Assembly: GCF_932526225.1 (NCBI RefSeq)
Contig: NC_064047.1
Coordinates: forward strand, 744,001 to 808,000
Reading direction: 5' to 3'
Length of the DNA stretch: 64,000 nt
Source of the DNA: Nematostella vectensis
Lineage: Eukaryota > Cnidaria > Anthozoa > Actiniaria > Edwardsiidae
The notes beneath the pieces are model-generated. The model was not told where the DNA came from and did not search any database. It saw only the letters and a program-made list of their open reading frames with translations. A program made the position numbers and the translations under genes. Each line of letters opens with the position of its first letter. The first letter of the stretch is position 1. Shown here one piece after another: positions 46,301-57,311 of the stretch.

Positions 46301-49300
46301 AAAATAATCAGATATTGTTATGTAAACAACTGGTAGTAAACCGGTGACATTGCCACAAAACGCCAGAAAAACTAAAACTGTTGATGATCCCAGGATGAGT
46401 ATGACAACTACATGTCCTACCTCCTGGATGCCCAGCGTCCGTCTCAGCACAGAATGCTCTACCGCCACCTGGAGAGCCTGACGCAGGACCAGGCGACCAC
46501 GGCAGAGTTAAAAAAGGAGCAAGAGCGTGTCAAGAGGCTGGAGACCCAGGCAAGGCAACTCCTGTGTGAAAATGCAAGGTAAAGCAGGGCTATATAGGTC
46601 AACCCAACCTTGTTTCAATGGAAGTGGAATGCCTACTGCACACTAGCAACATAACGACATAACGACATGGGCGCACGCAATTTTATCTTTGACATAACGA
46701 CATGGGCGCACGCAATTTTATCTTTGACATAACGACATGGGCGCACGCAATTTTATCTTTGACATAACGACATGGGCGCACGCAATTTTATCTTTGACAT
46801 AACGACATGGGCACACGCAATTTTATCTTTGACATAACAACATGGACATAACAACATAAGAGAAAAAACATGTTTTTTCTTTTATGTAATTATGTCCATG
46901 TCGTTTTGTCAGGCTAAACGTAGTGCATGCTCCCATGTCATTATGTCATTATGTCACTGGTGTGCACTTGGCGTAAGTCCTGACATTTGATTTACACATG
47001 CTGATTCAACAATTCTTAAAATCTTCTGTCTAATTTTACCATTGAGGGTGGTGATAAAGTGTTACAAAATTTGAATCTATTGACTAAAAATTTCATGATT
47101 TAAGATTTTCATGTAATAAAATTAAGATGAGATGACGAATTCTCAGCCTGCATCACACAAGCTTTCTGTGGATTTCAGTGGAAAATCTGCTAGCAGATGT
47201 AAGAGTTCCCCTAATCATTTAATTCCAGGTTGAGAGAGATTCTTAGAGAAGAAGAAAATCTTGCCTTGGAGGAGATTGAAAGTGTCCCCAAAGGTAGGAA
47301 ATATACTCTCTGCATACTCAGGGGCCGTACTTTTTGATAGGTTTAGGCCTTCCGTACACACTAACACGCTCGCTAGATCCACAGAATCCGGGTACTTTTG
47401 AAAACGCAGTAGAAAGTGAACCAAAATGAATCCATATACTTTGGTCTGTAGTGTGTGCGCATATCATAAAAATGACGTCACCCCGTACCTTTCAGCGTTT
47501 TCAAAAGTTTGAATCCATGTTAGTGTGGACGGCTGGATCCAGGCGAACACGCTGCAAAAATGATATTGTGGATGCGAATCAAGTGATGCGTTTTTGGCAA
47601 AACGAATCCTGATACTTTTGAATCCGTGTTAGTGTGGACGACCCCTCAGATCAGGGTGTTCTCAGATCTCGGATACTCAGATCTGGGTGTTCTTACTGTT
47701 TTAGAGTGCCAGAGATGGCAGAGGGAAAAAGAAGAGTTAGTACTGGCAGGGGGAAGGGGGGGGAGGGGGCATTGGTGTTAAGGAACAGTGTTAGTATTGG
47801 CAGGGGGAAGGGGGCAGTAGTGGCAAGGGGAAGAGTTAGTACTGGGAGGTCAGTGTTGGCAGGGGGAAGAGTTAGTACTGGGAGGCCAGTGTTGGCAGGG
47901 GGAAGAGTTAGTACTGGGAGGTCAGTGCTGGCAGGGGGAATAGTTAGTACTGGGAGGCCAGTGTTGGCAGGGGGAATAGTTAGTACTGGGAGGTCAGTGT
48001 TGGCAGGGGGAAGAGTTAGTACTGGGAGGTCAGTGTTGGCAGGGGGAATAGTTAGTACTGGGAGGTCAGTGCTGGCAGGGGGAAGAGTTAGTACTGGGAG
48101 GTCAGTGCTGGCTAGGGGGGAGGTCAGTGTTGTTGTCAGTGTTGGCAGGGGGAAGGGTTAGTACTGGGAGGTCAGTGTTGGCAGGGGGAAGGGTTAGTAC
48201 TGGGAGGTCAGTGTTGGCAGGGGGAAGAGTTAGTACTGGGAGGTCAGTGTTGGCAGGGGGAATAGTTAGTACTGGGAGGTCAGTGCTGGCAGGGGGTAGA
48301 GTTAGTACTGGGAGGTCAGTGCTGGCTAGGGGGGGAGGTCAGTGTTGTTGTCAGTGCTGGCTAGGGGGGGAGGTCAGTGCTGGCTAGGGGGGAGGTCAGT
48401 TTTGTTGTCAGTGTTGGCTAGGGGGGGAGGTCAGTTTTGTTGTCAGTGTTGGCTAGGGGGGAGGTCAGTGTTGTTGTCAGTGCTGGCTAGGGGGGGTGGT
48501 CAGTGCTGGCAGGGGGAAGAGTTAGTACTGGGAGGTCAGTGCTGGCTAGGGGGGGAGGTCAGTGTTGTTGTCAGTGCTGGCTAGGGGGGGAGGTCAGTGC
48601 TGGCTAGGGGGGGAGGTCAGTGCTGGCTAGGGGGGAGGTCAGTGTTGTTGTCAGTGCTGGCTAGGGGGGGAGGTCAGTGTTGTTGTCAGTGCTGGCTAGG
48701 GGGGGAGGTCAGTGTTGTTGTCAGTGCTGGCTAGGGGGGGAGGTCAGTGTTGTTGTCAGTGCTGGCTAGGGGGGGAGGTCAGTGTTGTTGTCAGTGCTGG
48801 CTAGGGGGGGAGGTCAGTGTTGTTGTCAGTGCTGGCTAGGGGGGGAGGTCAGTGCTGGCTAGGGGGGGGGAGGTCAGTGCTGGCTAGGGGGGGAGGTCAG
48901 TGCTGGCTAGGGGGGGGTCAGTGTTGTTGTCAGTGCTGGCTAGGGGGGAGTTCAGTGTTGTTGTCAGTGCTGGCCAGGAGGTGTGGTGTCAGTAGTGGTC
49001 AAAGGGGGGAATTGTTGACAGGAGGATGACTGTGCAAACATACCTGATAAAGAGAGAATGTCTAACCTGCTGGTGCAAACTACAGAGCCACAATCAAAGG
49101 GGTACATACATGTGGAGGAAGTCCCTAAAGACTTGGAGGAGCAGATCAATGATCTGCATGCCCAGGTTTGTAATAGCAGAGATAAGTCAAAGTCATTAAA
49201 ACAACCTGATATGCCATTGTCATCATCACCATCACAAACACCATCACCATCATCATCATCATCATCATCACCACCACCATCATCATCATCATCACCACCA

Positions 49301-51180
49301 CCATCATCATCAGCATCATCATAAGGGAAGCCTGTACAAAGGGGGGTCAGGGGTGGTTAGGGGGTCCCCTCTTAGGGAACTTTAGTTCTTGCTGAATCGG
49401 TAGTGTGATATGAATAACAGCCAAGTTTTGGATAGACCATTGGTAATGAATTTTAGATATCTTTTAACTTATGAAGCTAAAGTTAGCCAATTTGCTTGCG
49501 AGATTCACTGTTTACATAAGACGATTTCAACATGCTATGCGCACTGAATTTATTTGTCCAGCTGGTTGGCTAGGGTAATGCCTTTCAATCAGTTAGTACA
49601 TTTGATTCTCACATCCTCATTGGTTTAAGGTGGCCACGCTAGTGCAAGCCACACTGCAAATACTCAATCTTTTTTTTGTTATGTTTAGATCTTGGGTCGG
49701 CTAGATGCCATTGAGGGGCTGAAGAAGTACCAGCATGAGCACTGCGTCCCAATCTCCGTCTGCCACCATCTTGAACAGTGCATCAAAGAAACAGAGGTAG
49801 GTCTCCATAGCAACACAGAGGTCCATCCCACCTTAAATCCAGCTTGGCCTGTTTGTATGCATTTAACTTAAAGTGGTTGGCAAATCATCCACATTCATCA
49901 GTTGTGATTAAACTTTGACCATCATCAGAAGTACATCCTACAAACATATGCACATAAACAATTCCTTTCTGGGCAAACCAAGTGATTTACAATCATATAA
50001 CCTGCTTTTATATGCTGAAATGAAAATCCAGAATTGTAGTAGTAAAATCTTGAAACAATTAATATGCACTGTAGGTGTTGAGGTGTTTAAAAGAAATCTA
50101 TTGTGTGGTTGGTACTTGGTCTCTACAGTATTCCCCCCGAAATCTGACTAGAAGTGTTTGTTATCAGCAGCATCATACAAAAAATAAATAAATAACTTGT
50201 GCATTTTGTTTTGCAGGTTGACATACAGAAAACAATAAAAAACAACGAGTTCTTGGAGAAATCTATAGAGGTATACACCCAGCATTAATAAAAAAGGGAT
50301 GCTTAATAGCCACATATAAATATATTTTATGCCTTGAGAATGGCAAACAGGAGAAAAGCTATCCAAGAGCTTGTGTCTATCCCCATGTAAGTTTAAGCAG
50401 AGCTGTAGCAGAGGCTGGGAATCCCCCCCCCTAATATTTTCAAAAATTGGCAAGGATATGACTAGCAGGGGCGTGTTGTCTGTATCTCCCTATATATTTT
50501 TTTAATGTTTCTGTATCGTGGCTCCCCCAATATTTCAAGGCCTGCTACAGGTCTGCAAATATATAGAGGTACTGTAGTAATAAACATATTTTATTATTGT
50601 GTTTCAAGGATTTGGAAATAGAACTTTCAGAATTGCTAGAGAAGTCAGGATCCAAGGAAAGCGATTCAAGGTGGGTGTTGAGTTCCCATCATGGTGATTT
50701 TCTTCTCTTATGGAAAATATACAATATAGCATATGGCTAGAGATGTGACTTTTAGCTCCTATGATTTTTCATAATATATCAGTCTAAAGGAGGACTACCT
50801 TGGAGGGGGGGGGGGGGGGGGGTGTACCCTGCTAGCAAAGCTTTCTTCCTGTGTGTTTCTAACAGTTCACTTGGCTGTGTTGCTTTTCATTTGCTATGTC
50901 CCCAGGAGATAATTCTGTGCAGGCTGTGAAGGTTTTAGTATAAGTTGAACCTCAATCTTTAATATTGATAAATTATGTTATTAAAATGAATGAATACAGC
51001 AACTGTATGTAAGAAATCCCACCCTGAAAATCTCACAAACAATTAATATATAGAAGTGTGAGTGGATGTTAGGGTACAAGTACTGACTCCAAGTATCTTT
51101 TTTTTCTCAGGAAATTATGGAAAAAGATTAATAATCTGGAAGTGATCAAATTTGGGAAAGAGCAAGAAAAGAAACTGTGA
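43371..51180 (+). CDS. C6orf118: C6orf118/TSNAXIP1-like coiled-coil protein, 495 aa, 13 exons
   Basis: Exons: 43371-43546, 43811-43938, 44515-44655, 45037-45227, 45667-45795, 46394-46578, 47229-47293, 47705-47739, 49022-49165, 49689-49796, 50217-50270, 50609-50670, 51111-51180 (1,488 nt, in frame). Early exons carry 'YASGHLNPSKLL'; exons 5-6 carry 'KLQIFTDVWQDI' and 'FGDVLQKIKDEYDNYMSYL', the pattern of the TSNAXIP1 N-terminal domain; the rest is coiled coil. The human C6orf118 protein has similar length; I assign the orthologue from memory, not a search. Exon 8 (35 nt) is the least certain: its donor TTA|GTACTG is weak but is the only choice seen that restores phase 0. Poly(A) signal at 51,853-51,858. 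The family is testis/cilium-associated in vertebrates. Confidence 0.8.
45196..45392 (+). repeat. Triplicated exon 4 end with splice donor
   Basis: The last 30 or so bases of exon 4 plus donor and following intron ('tggcaagaacatta...' to 'cacagttatagcc') recur at about 45,263-45,315 and 45,339-45,392. The second copy keeps a GTACAAG donor, the third GTGCAAG. Confidence 0.85.
46655..46860. repeat. 35-bp tandem repeat, about 5 copies
   Basis: 'gacataacgacatgggcgca' and 'cgcaattttatcttt' alternate every 35 bases in intron 6 of the C6orf118-like gene. A diverged inverted version of 'cataacgacatggac' follows near 46,895. Confidence 0.85.
47740..48990 (+). repeat. 36-bp minisatellite in intron 8, about 1.25 kb
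   Basis: Units of 36 bases ('gttagtactgggaggtcagt' then 'gttggcagggggaaga') plus variants with 'tgttgtcagtgctggctagg'. The array starts exactly at the donor of the short exon 8, and many units repeat the exon 8 end and donor ('gaagagttagtactgg'). One frame is open for long stretches, giving a 12-residue repeat 'VSTGRSVLAGGR', but it is not in the gene's frame. Confidence 0.9.
49225..49322. repeat. Trinucleotide repeat (ATC)n
   Basis: About 95 bases of catcat/caccac triplets in intron 9 of the C6orf118-like gene. Confidence 0.9.
50425..50555. repeat. Dispersed repeat family 2 copy
   Basis: Contains 'tatgactagcaggggcgtg', 'tttaatgtttctgt' and 'caaggcctgctac', matching the copy at 8,107-8,275. 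It lies in intron 11. Confidence 0.6.
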
Positions 51181-52336
51181 AGGAAACTAAAGAAACATAG
51201 TACCTCAAGTTGATTATACATAGGTCGAACCCAAGAGGTGCACACCGACTAGTTCTCCTAAAAAAGTCACATGATTGGCAAGAAAATAAATTTTAGCCTT
51301 ACGGAAAAAAATGGGTGTGGTCAACAGATCCAAGAGTGGCTGAAGGGGAGGTGTCATATGGAAAATAAAAAATGATTTAATTTGATGATACTTTTAAAGA
51401 GATTACCCTTTTAAAGCAGCCAAAGGGGTGTGTATGCATCTGCCTTTGAGAGAGTAGACATAGTGATGTGCATAATTGAGATTTCATAGTTGAGATTCCA
51501 ACCCTAGACTTGCACCCATTGTAAAAATTAAAGCTATATTCTCAATCACACAGCTTGAGACATATTAAGTGATAACAGACCTACAGTAAGGGATAGGGCG
51601 ACCATGCCTATGACTTTTTTAGGGTGTGTCCACCAGGGGGAGTACTGTTATGTTGGTCAAATCCTTGTAACTTTCCAAGGGATGAGGAACATTGAGATTG
51701 TTACATTATTTATTCAGTGGCCTTTTGTTTTGGTTCTCTTTTATTGTTTTTCAGGGAAATAGAATTGTACATTCTCTTCTGTATGATACTGTAAATATGG
51801 TAAAGTATAACTTTCAGGTTAAAAAAATCTTTTTTTAGAACATACTTATATAAATAAAAATAAAAACATTCTAAAGAATATGTCTAGCAGTCGAGTTATA
51901 TCACATAAGTTATATCATGGGTCAATTTTGGTGTGCCTCTTGCCTGCTGGATTTGGTTGCCATGTTATAGAGTATCAACTCTAAGGTTAGTGTTGACGGT
52001 ACCAGCACTATCAGTAAATTGTCGCTCTCCCTGTTGTATACAGCAATTGTATTTATGCATCTTAGGATAAGTTCAAACATTTGATAAAAACAACTAAATT
52101 CCCTCTGACAGCGCATCAGAGTTTGTTTGTGCACCATGGGTTAGCGGCCTCATACCCTAATTTAACCCAGAAAAGAAAAAAAATTAAGTCCGTTTGCCCT
52201 TGTTCTGTATTTTTCATCTCCTTTTTGCATTGAATATATGTAGTCTTAGAGATCTCTCCAAAGCTTTGTAAACCTCTGAATTCTTCCTTTTCATGCTTCA
52301 TAAAGCCCTGCTATTCCTATGTCTGCATATAAACAT
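51181..52336. other. Convergent 3' ends of the C6orf118-like gene and TAF13
   Basis: AT-rich. A weak piece at about 51,310-51,450 ('gtcatatggaaaataaaaaa', 'gcagccaaaggggtg') looks like a decayed relative of the 39.7 and 61.8 kb hAT-type copies. No exon seen. Confidence 0.45.
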
Positions 52337-53918
52337 CTAACTAATCTCTCCATAGCTTTCTGCATCAAATGCTTTTCTTGCTTTCTTGAGTTCTTCATTC
52401 ATGGTAAGAAGGTCCTAAGTGGGTAAAAAAGGGGGAAACAATCTCAGAATGTTTAGGGGAGGAAATCATATCAATGCATACTTTAAACAAAATGTCTCTG
52501 ACCATGTTGTCCAAATTCTAACCAATCTCACACTTTTCCCAGCCCAGAGGTTAGTCTCTATCTCTGAGGATGAGCATGAGGTCTCTCATGTCCAGGCCAT
52601 CCATCAGGAAATAGCTCATTCTCTCACCTTGACTCTGGCATATTTCTTGGGGTCTTTTCTGATAAGGAACACTATGTCCTCACAGTGGACCTTGCCCTTC
52701 TTCCCAACGTCCATGGCCTTCAGTGTCTAAAAGGTGAAAGAAGCTTTTATTTATGTGATTGTTTCTTGTGTTAGTTTGAGGTTGGAGGGATGGGCCATGC
52801 GTTAAATGGGCACTTTGACCACTCAATTATTTTGTTGTGCTAAAGATTCTCAAAAACAGAGCCATCAATTGTAATGCTATTTAGGCTAGGCCAAACAATC
52901 TCCCACACTATACCAAGTCACATAAATATCCATTTCGTTATTCCTACTTAATTTTTTATTTAAGGAATTAAATGAGGTATTTACAAATTGTACATAGGAA
53001 TGTGAAGTTAGCAAAGAATATTTTCTCTTCCCCAAACTCTTACCATCTCAGTGATGTATTCAACCACAAGGTTTTCTAAAAGATCTCAAAAACAGAGCCA
53101 TCAATTGTAATGCTATTTAGGCTAGGCCAAACAATCTCCCACACTATACCAAGTCACATAAATATCCATTTCGTTATCCCTACTTAATTTTTTATTTAAG
53201 GAATTAAATGAGGTATTTACAAATTGTACATAGGAATATGAAGTTTGCAAAGTATATTTTCTCTCCCCCAAACTCTTACCATCTCAGTGATGTATTCAAC
53301 CACAAGGTCTTCTAGAAGATCTACAGACTCAGTGTACGGGCACTGATCATCGCCAAAGCCGTACATCATACATCTCACTGTGTTAACATACCGAAAAACA
53401 CAATTCATGTTGGTACTCTCTAGTGTGCAATCACAACAAATATTTTTAACATCACCGTTGTGTATTTTCAAAATCAAGTTTAAATCGTTTTAGAAAGACT
53501 TTTTACAGCCACAACTTACATTCTTTGTGGAACAATCGTTTTCGCTTTGAATCAGAAGAAACCGTTTGATCTTCCTGAAAACAGACCAGTTTTTATTTTT
53601 TCTACATTAAACAAGTTTAAACCAATTCATCGAATAAATTCATACAATAGAAGGGAAACCGAAGATCGTGTTCCATAGCATTAGAAGCTATCTTCACTAT
53701 GGTTCGATTGAGTTCGATTCCCGAATGAAGAGAACACCAAACATTTTAAACTCAGTGTGTCGTCATGGTTCCGGGTGAAAGTCAATTTCCTCTATGATTT
53801 TTTAATTGATGAAAAAATAATCCATTCATATATTTAGGAAAAATCAGGAATTTCAGCATATAAAGGAACAAACCTGTTCAGTTTCGGTGACATCTTCTTC
53901 TTCGCCGCCCTCCGCCAT
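52337..53918 (-). CDS. TAF13: TFIID subunit TAF13, 124 aa
   Basis: Exons are 53918-53874, 53574-53520, 53377-53280, 52726-52628 and 52414-52337 (375 nt, in frame). An acidic N-terminus is followed by 'KRKRLFHKELRCMMYGFG', 'PYTESVDLLEDLVVEYITE', 'KVHCEDIVFLIRKDPKKYA' and 'DLLTMNEELKKARKAFD'. This is the histone-fold protein that pairs with TAF11 in the general transcription factor TFIID in the nucleus. The length equals that of human TAF13. The ATG has a CAAGATGGCG context. The exon 3 donor region is duplicated in the following intron. Confidence 0.95.
52849..53325 (-). repeat. Tandem duplication of about 240 bp covering the TAF13 exon 3 end
   Basis: 'ctcaaaaacagagccatcaa' occurs at 52,849 and 53,095. 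The exon end 'catctcagtgatgtattcaa' lies at 53,280 and again at about 53,044. The extra copy retains the last 14 or so codons of exon 3 and an intact donor. Confidence 0.9.
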
Positions 53919-54200
53919 CTTGTTTCGACGCGAGTGTCCGCTGACACCACAGGACGCCCAATTAAAGACGGAAGCCCCTTGTGCAACCTAACCGGTACCT
54001 GTCTTTAGTTACACTGCATATTTTGGCTTTGAAAATTTTAAATCAGCAGTTCTATAAGGTTTTTGTTTTCCTAATCAAAAAAAAAAAAGATGACTATTTC
54101 ATAAACAGGGTCGAGGCAGGGGGTGGGCTAGGGGCACGTTACCCCCAAAATTATAAAGAAATGACTAGTAGGGGCCACGCCACTTTCAAACAGCCCTAGA
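53919..54200. other. TAF13 upstream region with family 2 repeat piece
   Basis: The promoter of TAF13 should lie here. About 54,110-54,190 is a repeat piece ('gaaatgactagtaggggcca') of the same family as 8.1 and 50.4 kb. Confidence 0.5.
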
Positions 54201-56744
54201 CGCGACATTTAGTTGGTAACCGCGCTTTTTGAATTTGCGACCGCGCTTTGAGGTAGTTAGTTATTAACTGACCTGACAGGATCGCGAGTCACGAAGGCCG
54301 CAGCCAAGCTACCGAATAAAACCCTTGTTTTAAAAGAAGTGTTGATAGATATACGTATCCTATTGCGACATTTGGATACCTAAAATGCTTACGTGATTAA
54401 ATTTTACAAAGAAACGATCAAACACGCAATTGAGCAAAAATGTATAGCGTCACTGTAAACGGTCCTATTGAGTGATGGCGGAAGCGCGGCGAACTACCTA
54501 CATGACTTCCGATTAAAATTTTAGTCTCGTGGAAGTTTTCCTGGTTTATTGCGTAGCTAATCCATAACGTATATATAATTGTCTCTTAGAATCTGTGTTC
54601 ATAGTTTTGGGAGATTGCGAATTTTCGAAGTAGTAGCTCGTTTTAATATCGCCCATGAGCGCAAAGAAATGGCTACCGCGAAGGCTGAAGCAAAACACTT
54701 TGAGATTTTAAAAGGTCTCTGTCGTGTTTGCGGAAAACGGTTGAAGAAGGCAAAAAGCCTCTATGCCCAAAGCTTTGCCTTCGGCAGTTTCAAAACATTG
54801 CTCGAGGGCAAATTTGGCATCAATGTCGAGAAGGATGACCCCTATATTCATCCGAAGAGCTTTTGTAAGTTGTGTCGTCTCGCAACAACTGACAAGGCTC
54901 CCATAATCTGGGAGATTCACCGGGAAGAGGACTGCCCAACGTGCGCCTTAGAAGAGCAAATTCAAAAAGGCGGTAGGCCGAAAAAAGCAAAGCGAGGCGG
55001 TGCGAGAGGGCAGGCTAAAAACTCCGCTTGGGAAGAGACGACAAACGCGGGTTTAAAAGCACAACTAATCGCGCGCGTCACCGAGCTTAGTGCCTCTATG
55101 AACACACTAAGGGACCACCGACTCACCGAGCGCTTTGACTTTTTCGAAACGAAAAAAAGAAGAGTTTCATTGCGCTATTTGCCTAGACGTCCTCGAAAAG
55201 CCTCTGTCATCAAAGTGCCAGCACAGTTGCTGCTCGGACTGCTGGAAATCTGCGTTCGAGTTGGGGGAAAAACATCCAGCATGCCCAATATGTCAAGAGA
55301 CGCTGGCGGACCCTAATGACCTCCAGCGCGCACCGCTTGTTTTAATCCAGCTTTTAGAGGGGTACCTGGTTAAATGTGGGGCATGTGGTACCCGATTGCA
55401 TTATCACCTGTGCAACAGTCATCCCTGTCCCCCGAGAAAGCGCCAGCGTGCGAATAGCCCCGTCCCTGCCGCTGCTGTTGTGCTAGATCCTCAGACCCGA
55501 ACCCTCGAGCAGATGTTAAACGAGGCCCGCACTGGCCTCGTTTCCCCTGATGTTGCGCGACTTGGGAATTTGATTGTGAACACAATCTGCAAGAATTCGG
55601 AGGATGGGATAACAGCCCGATTGCCTGGATCTGGAAAGGTATTTTGTTCTAACTATATTTTTTATTCTTTTTTGCAATATTATAAATTACATTATTATTC
55701 TCTTTCAGCCAACCGTGGTCATGAAAATACCTCAGGCACAGACTTCAGATTTCATCCGGGAACGGAAGTTTCCTTCAGGCTTTTTCGGCGAGCAGGGTGG
55801 TGAATCAATTCATCATGAACTCAACCAGTTGAACCGTGAATTCAGCTCGATCCACCCTGCGTCGCGTCGGCTACGAAAAATAATAGAAGAGCATAGCATT
55901 AGAGTTGCACCTCTAAACCGCTCAAAATATCCAGAGAAAAAAAATCGAAAACGAAGAGCTCACACCGCTACAACCTGATTAAGCCGAGTCAGTCTCGTTT
56001 CTTAATAATCCGAGTCGTGTATCAATTGTAAAACTATTGCAAAGCCAGGAGGACGCGGGAGCGACAAGTATTACTCCTTCGATGTTCAAATCAGTATTAA
56101 TATTCTATCGAAAATAAACTTAAACCAACTAAAAAAAAGAACTCAACTTGGTTTTACTTCAAATTTATCTCAAGTCACCTTGAAACTAGATTTATTTTTC
56201 ATATTTTGAATTTGAATACGAATCAACATTCCCTTTGTGCTCCCTTGGTGTTTTATTAATGGCGGCGGACCGAAGAATTTAGCCCTTATCCGCTTTGACG
56301 TAGCACTTTATAATCGCAATCTCCCAAAACACTCACCGTGCCAGGCGATCATACAGCCATCCAACTCGTAGAATTAGGCACCCTCTACCACGGGAAAACT
56401 TCCAAAAATCCACAAATCCAACTAGAGTACAAGTAGTACAACGATATCTTTAACTTCTGCACGAGTTAGGCTCCCAAAAATCAAACTCGCGTAGCGCGAA
56501 TTTGTAAAGGAATTGAAGCCATCCTTCGCTCTGTGTCGGTTCCGCCATCTTGTCTGCTTGGACTCTGATAAAATAAGCACTCTAAACCTCAAAGAACACG
56601 GGATTTCATTGGTTTAAAAACAAAGGACGCGATCGGCTTAGCTGTAAGACAAAGACGACGCGAGCGTTGCTAACTGATCGTTGCTATGCAATGGGCAACT
56701 CCGCAGGACACTGTGATCGCAGGCGTTTTTAACTAAATGTCGCG
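54201..56744. mobile_element. N-RAG-type DNA transposon copy with 14-bp TIRs
   Basis: Perfect 14-bp inverted ends CGCGACATTTAGTT (54,201-54,214) and its reverse complement (56,731-56,744) enclose the RAG1 N-terminus-like gene. The 5-bp flanks CTAGA and CTCGA differ at one position, consistent with an old 5-bp target duplication, but this could be chance. The inside 3' part (56,000-56,730) has no gene that I can support. An AATAAA for the gene lies at 56,113-56,118. Confidence 0.65.
54669..55978 (+). pseudogene. RAG1 N-terminus-like zinc/RING protein joined to transposase tail
   Basis: Exon 1 is 54669-55638 with a frame change near 55,125-55,150; exon 2 is 55709-55978. Domain order: 'LCRVCGKRLKK', 'DPYIHPKSFCKLCR' and 'EDCPTCALEE' (three CxxC pairs matching the RAG1 zinc-binding dimerisation region); RING 'CAICLDVLEKPLSSKCQHSC' to 'CPICQ'; then a zinc finger 'VKCGACGTRLHYHLCNSH', as in RAG1. 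A segment 'LEQMLNEARTGLVS' follows, and exon 2 ends with 'FFGEQGGESIHHELNQLNRE' and a basic tail, the kind of C-terminus seen in RNase H-fold transposases. No DDE core lies between. A RAG1 N-terminal-like transposon protein (N-RAG-TP) is known from Aplysia. I infer an internal deletion derivative. Confidence 0.75.
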
Positions 56745-57311
56745 CTCGACGGCGGCGTGGGGCATGGCTACGCCCCATATTTGTTTAATGCTCTAGTATC
56801 GTGTCATCAATAGCTCAATAGTGTCATCAATAGCTCAATAGTGTTATCAATAGCCTGCTACGGCTCTGATAAAAAAAACTATATATTTTATCAAAACCAT
56901 GCCAGCAACTGGCTTCATTATTTATAATAACGTCAAAAACTCCTTGTATAAAATATCCCAAAAATATTTTCAGAAATAATCACGTGCAGCTTGAGCCTAG
57001 TTCCCGGCGTCCTTTTGAGGTTCAGGTGCTTCACCTTGGTCCAAGAAGGCTGGGGAGATTTTTCCAATAACGTCACAACTCTTTATTAACCACGGGAAAA
57101 AGATTAAGGGTCTGGGTCAGAACGCGTGGGACCTTTCTAATGCAGGTCCTTTTATAGAATTATCACTTATCCTTCCTAGATTCCTAATAACAATGACGCG
57201 AACAAAACGGACAATATTCTGGCTTAGCATCGCCTCGGTCCTTATTTCTCAAATTCTGTTGAGCAGGAACCAATGGTAGCGCTTCTTTGTTAAGCCACTC
57301 ATTTGATAGCT
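55979..57311. other. 3' part of the N-RAG element and spacer
   Basis: After the element's right TIR, 56,757-56,870 shows family 2 repeat ends ('gcctgctacggctctg') and a short triplicated 'gtgtcatcaatagctcaata'. A minus-strand AATAAA at 57,082-57,087 suits the Myb/SANT gene. Confidence 0.5.

Noticed and set aside
47634-49029. Long open frames encoding 12-residue repeats (VSTGRSVLAGG type)
   Set aside because: They are by-products of a 36-bp minisatellite in an intron; the frame differs from the host gene's, and there is no start context or domain.
56442-56550. Minus-strand ATG in CAAGATGGCGG context inside the N-RAG element (about 32 codons)
   Set aside because: The frame closes quickly with no donor before the stop; too little to call a gene.
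56708-56720. CACTGTG near the right end of the N-RAG element as an RSS-like heptamer
   Set aside because: It is internal to the TIR, a 7-bp match is expected by chance, and no nonamer at 12/23 spacing is evident.
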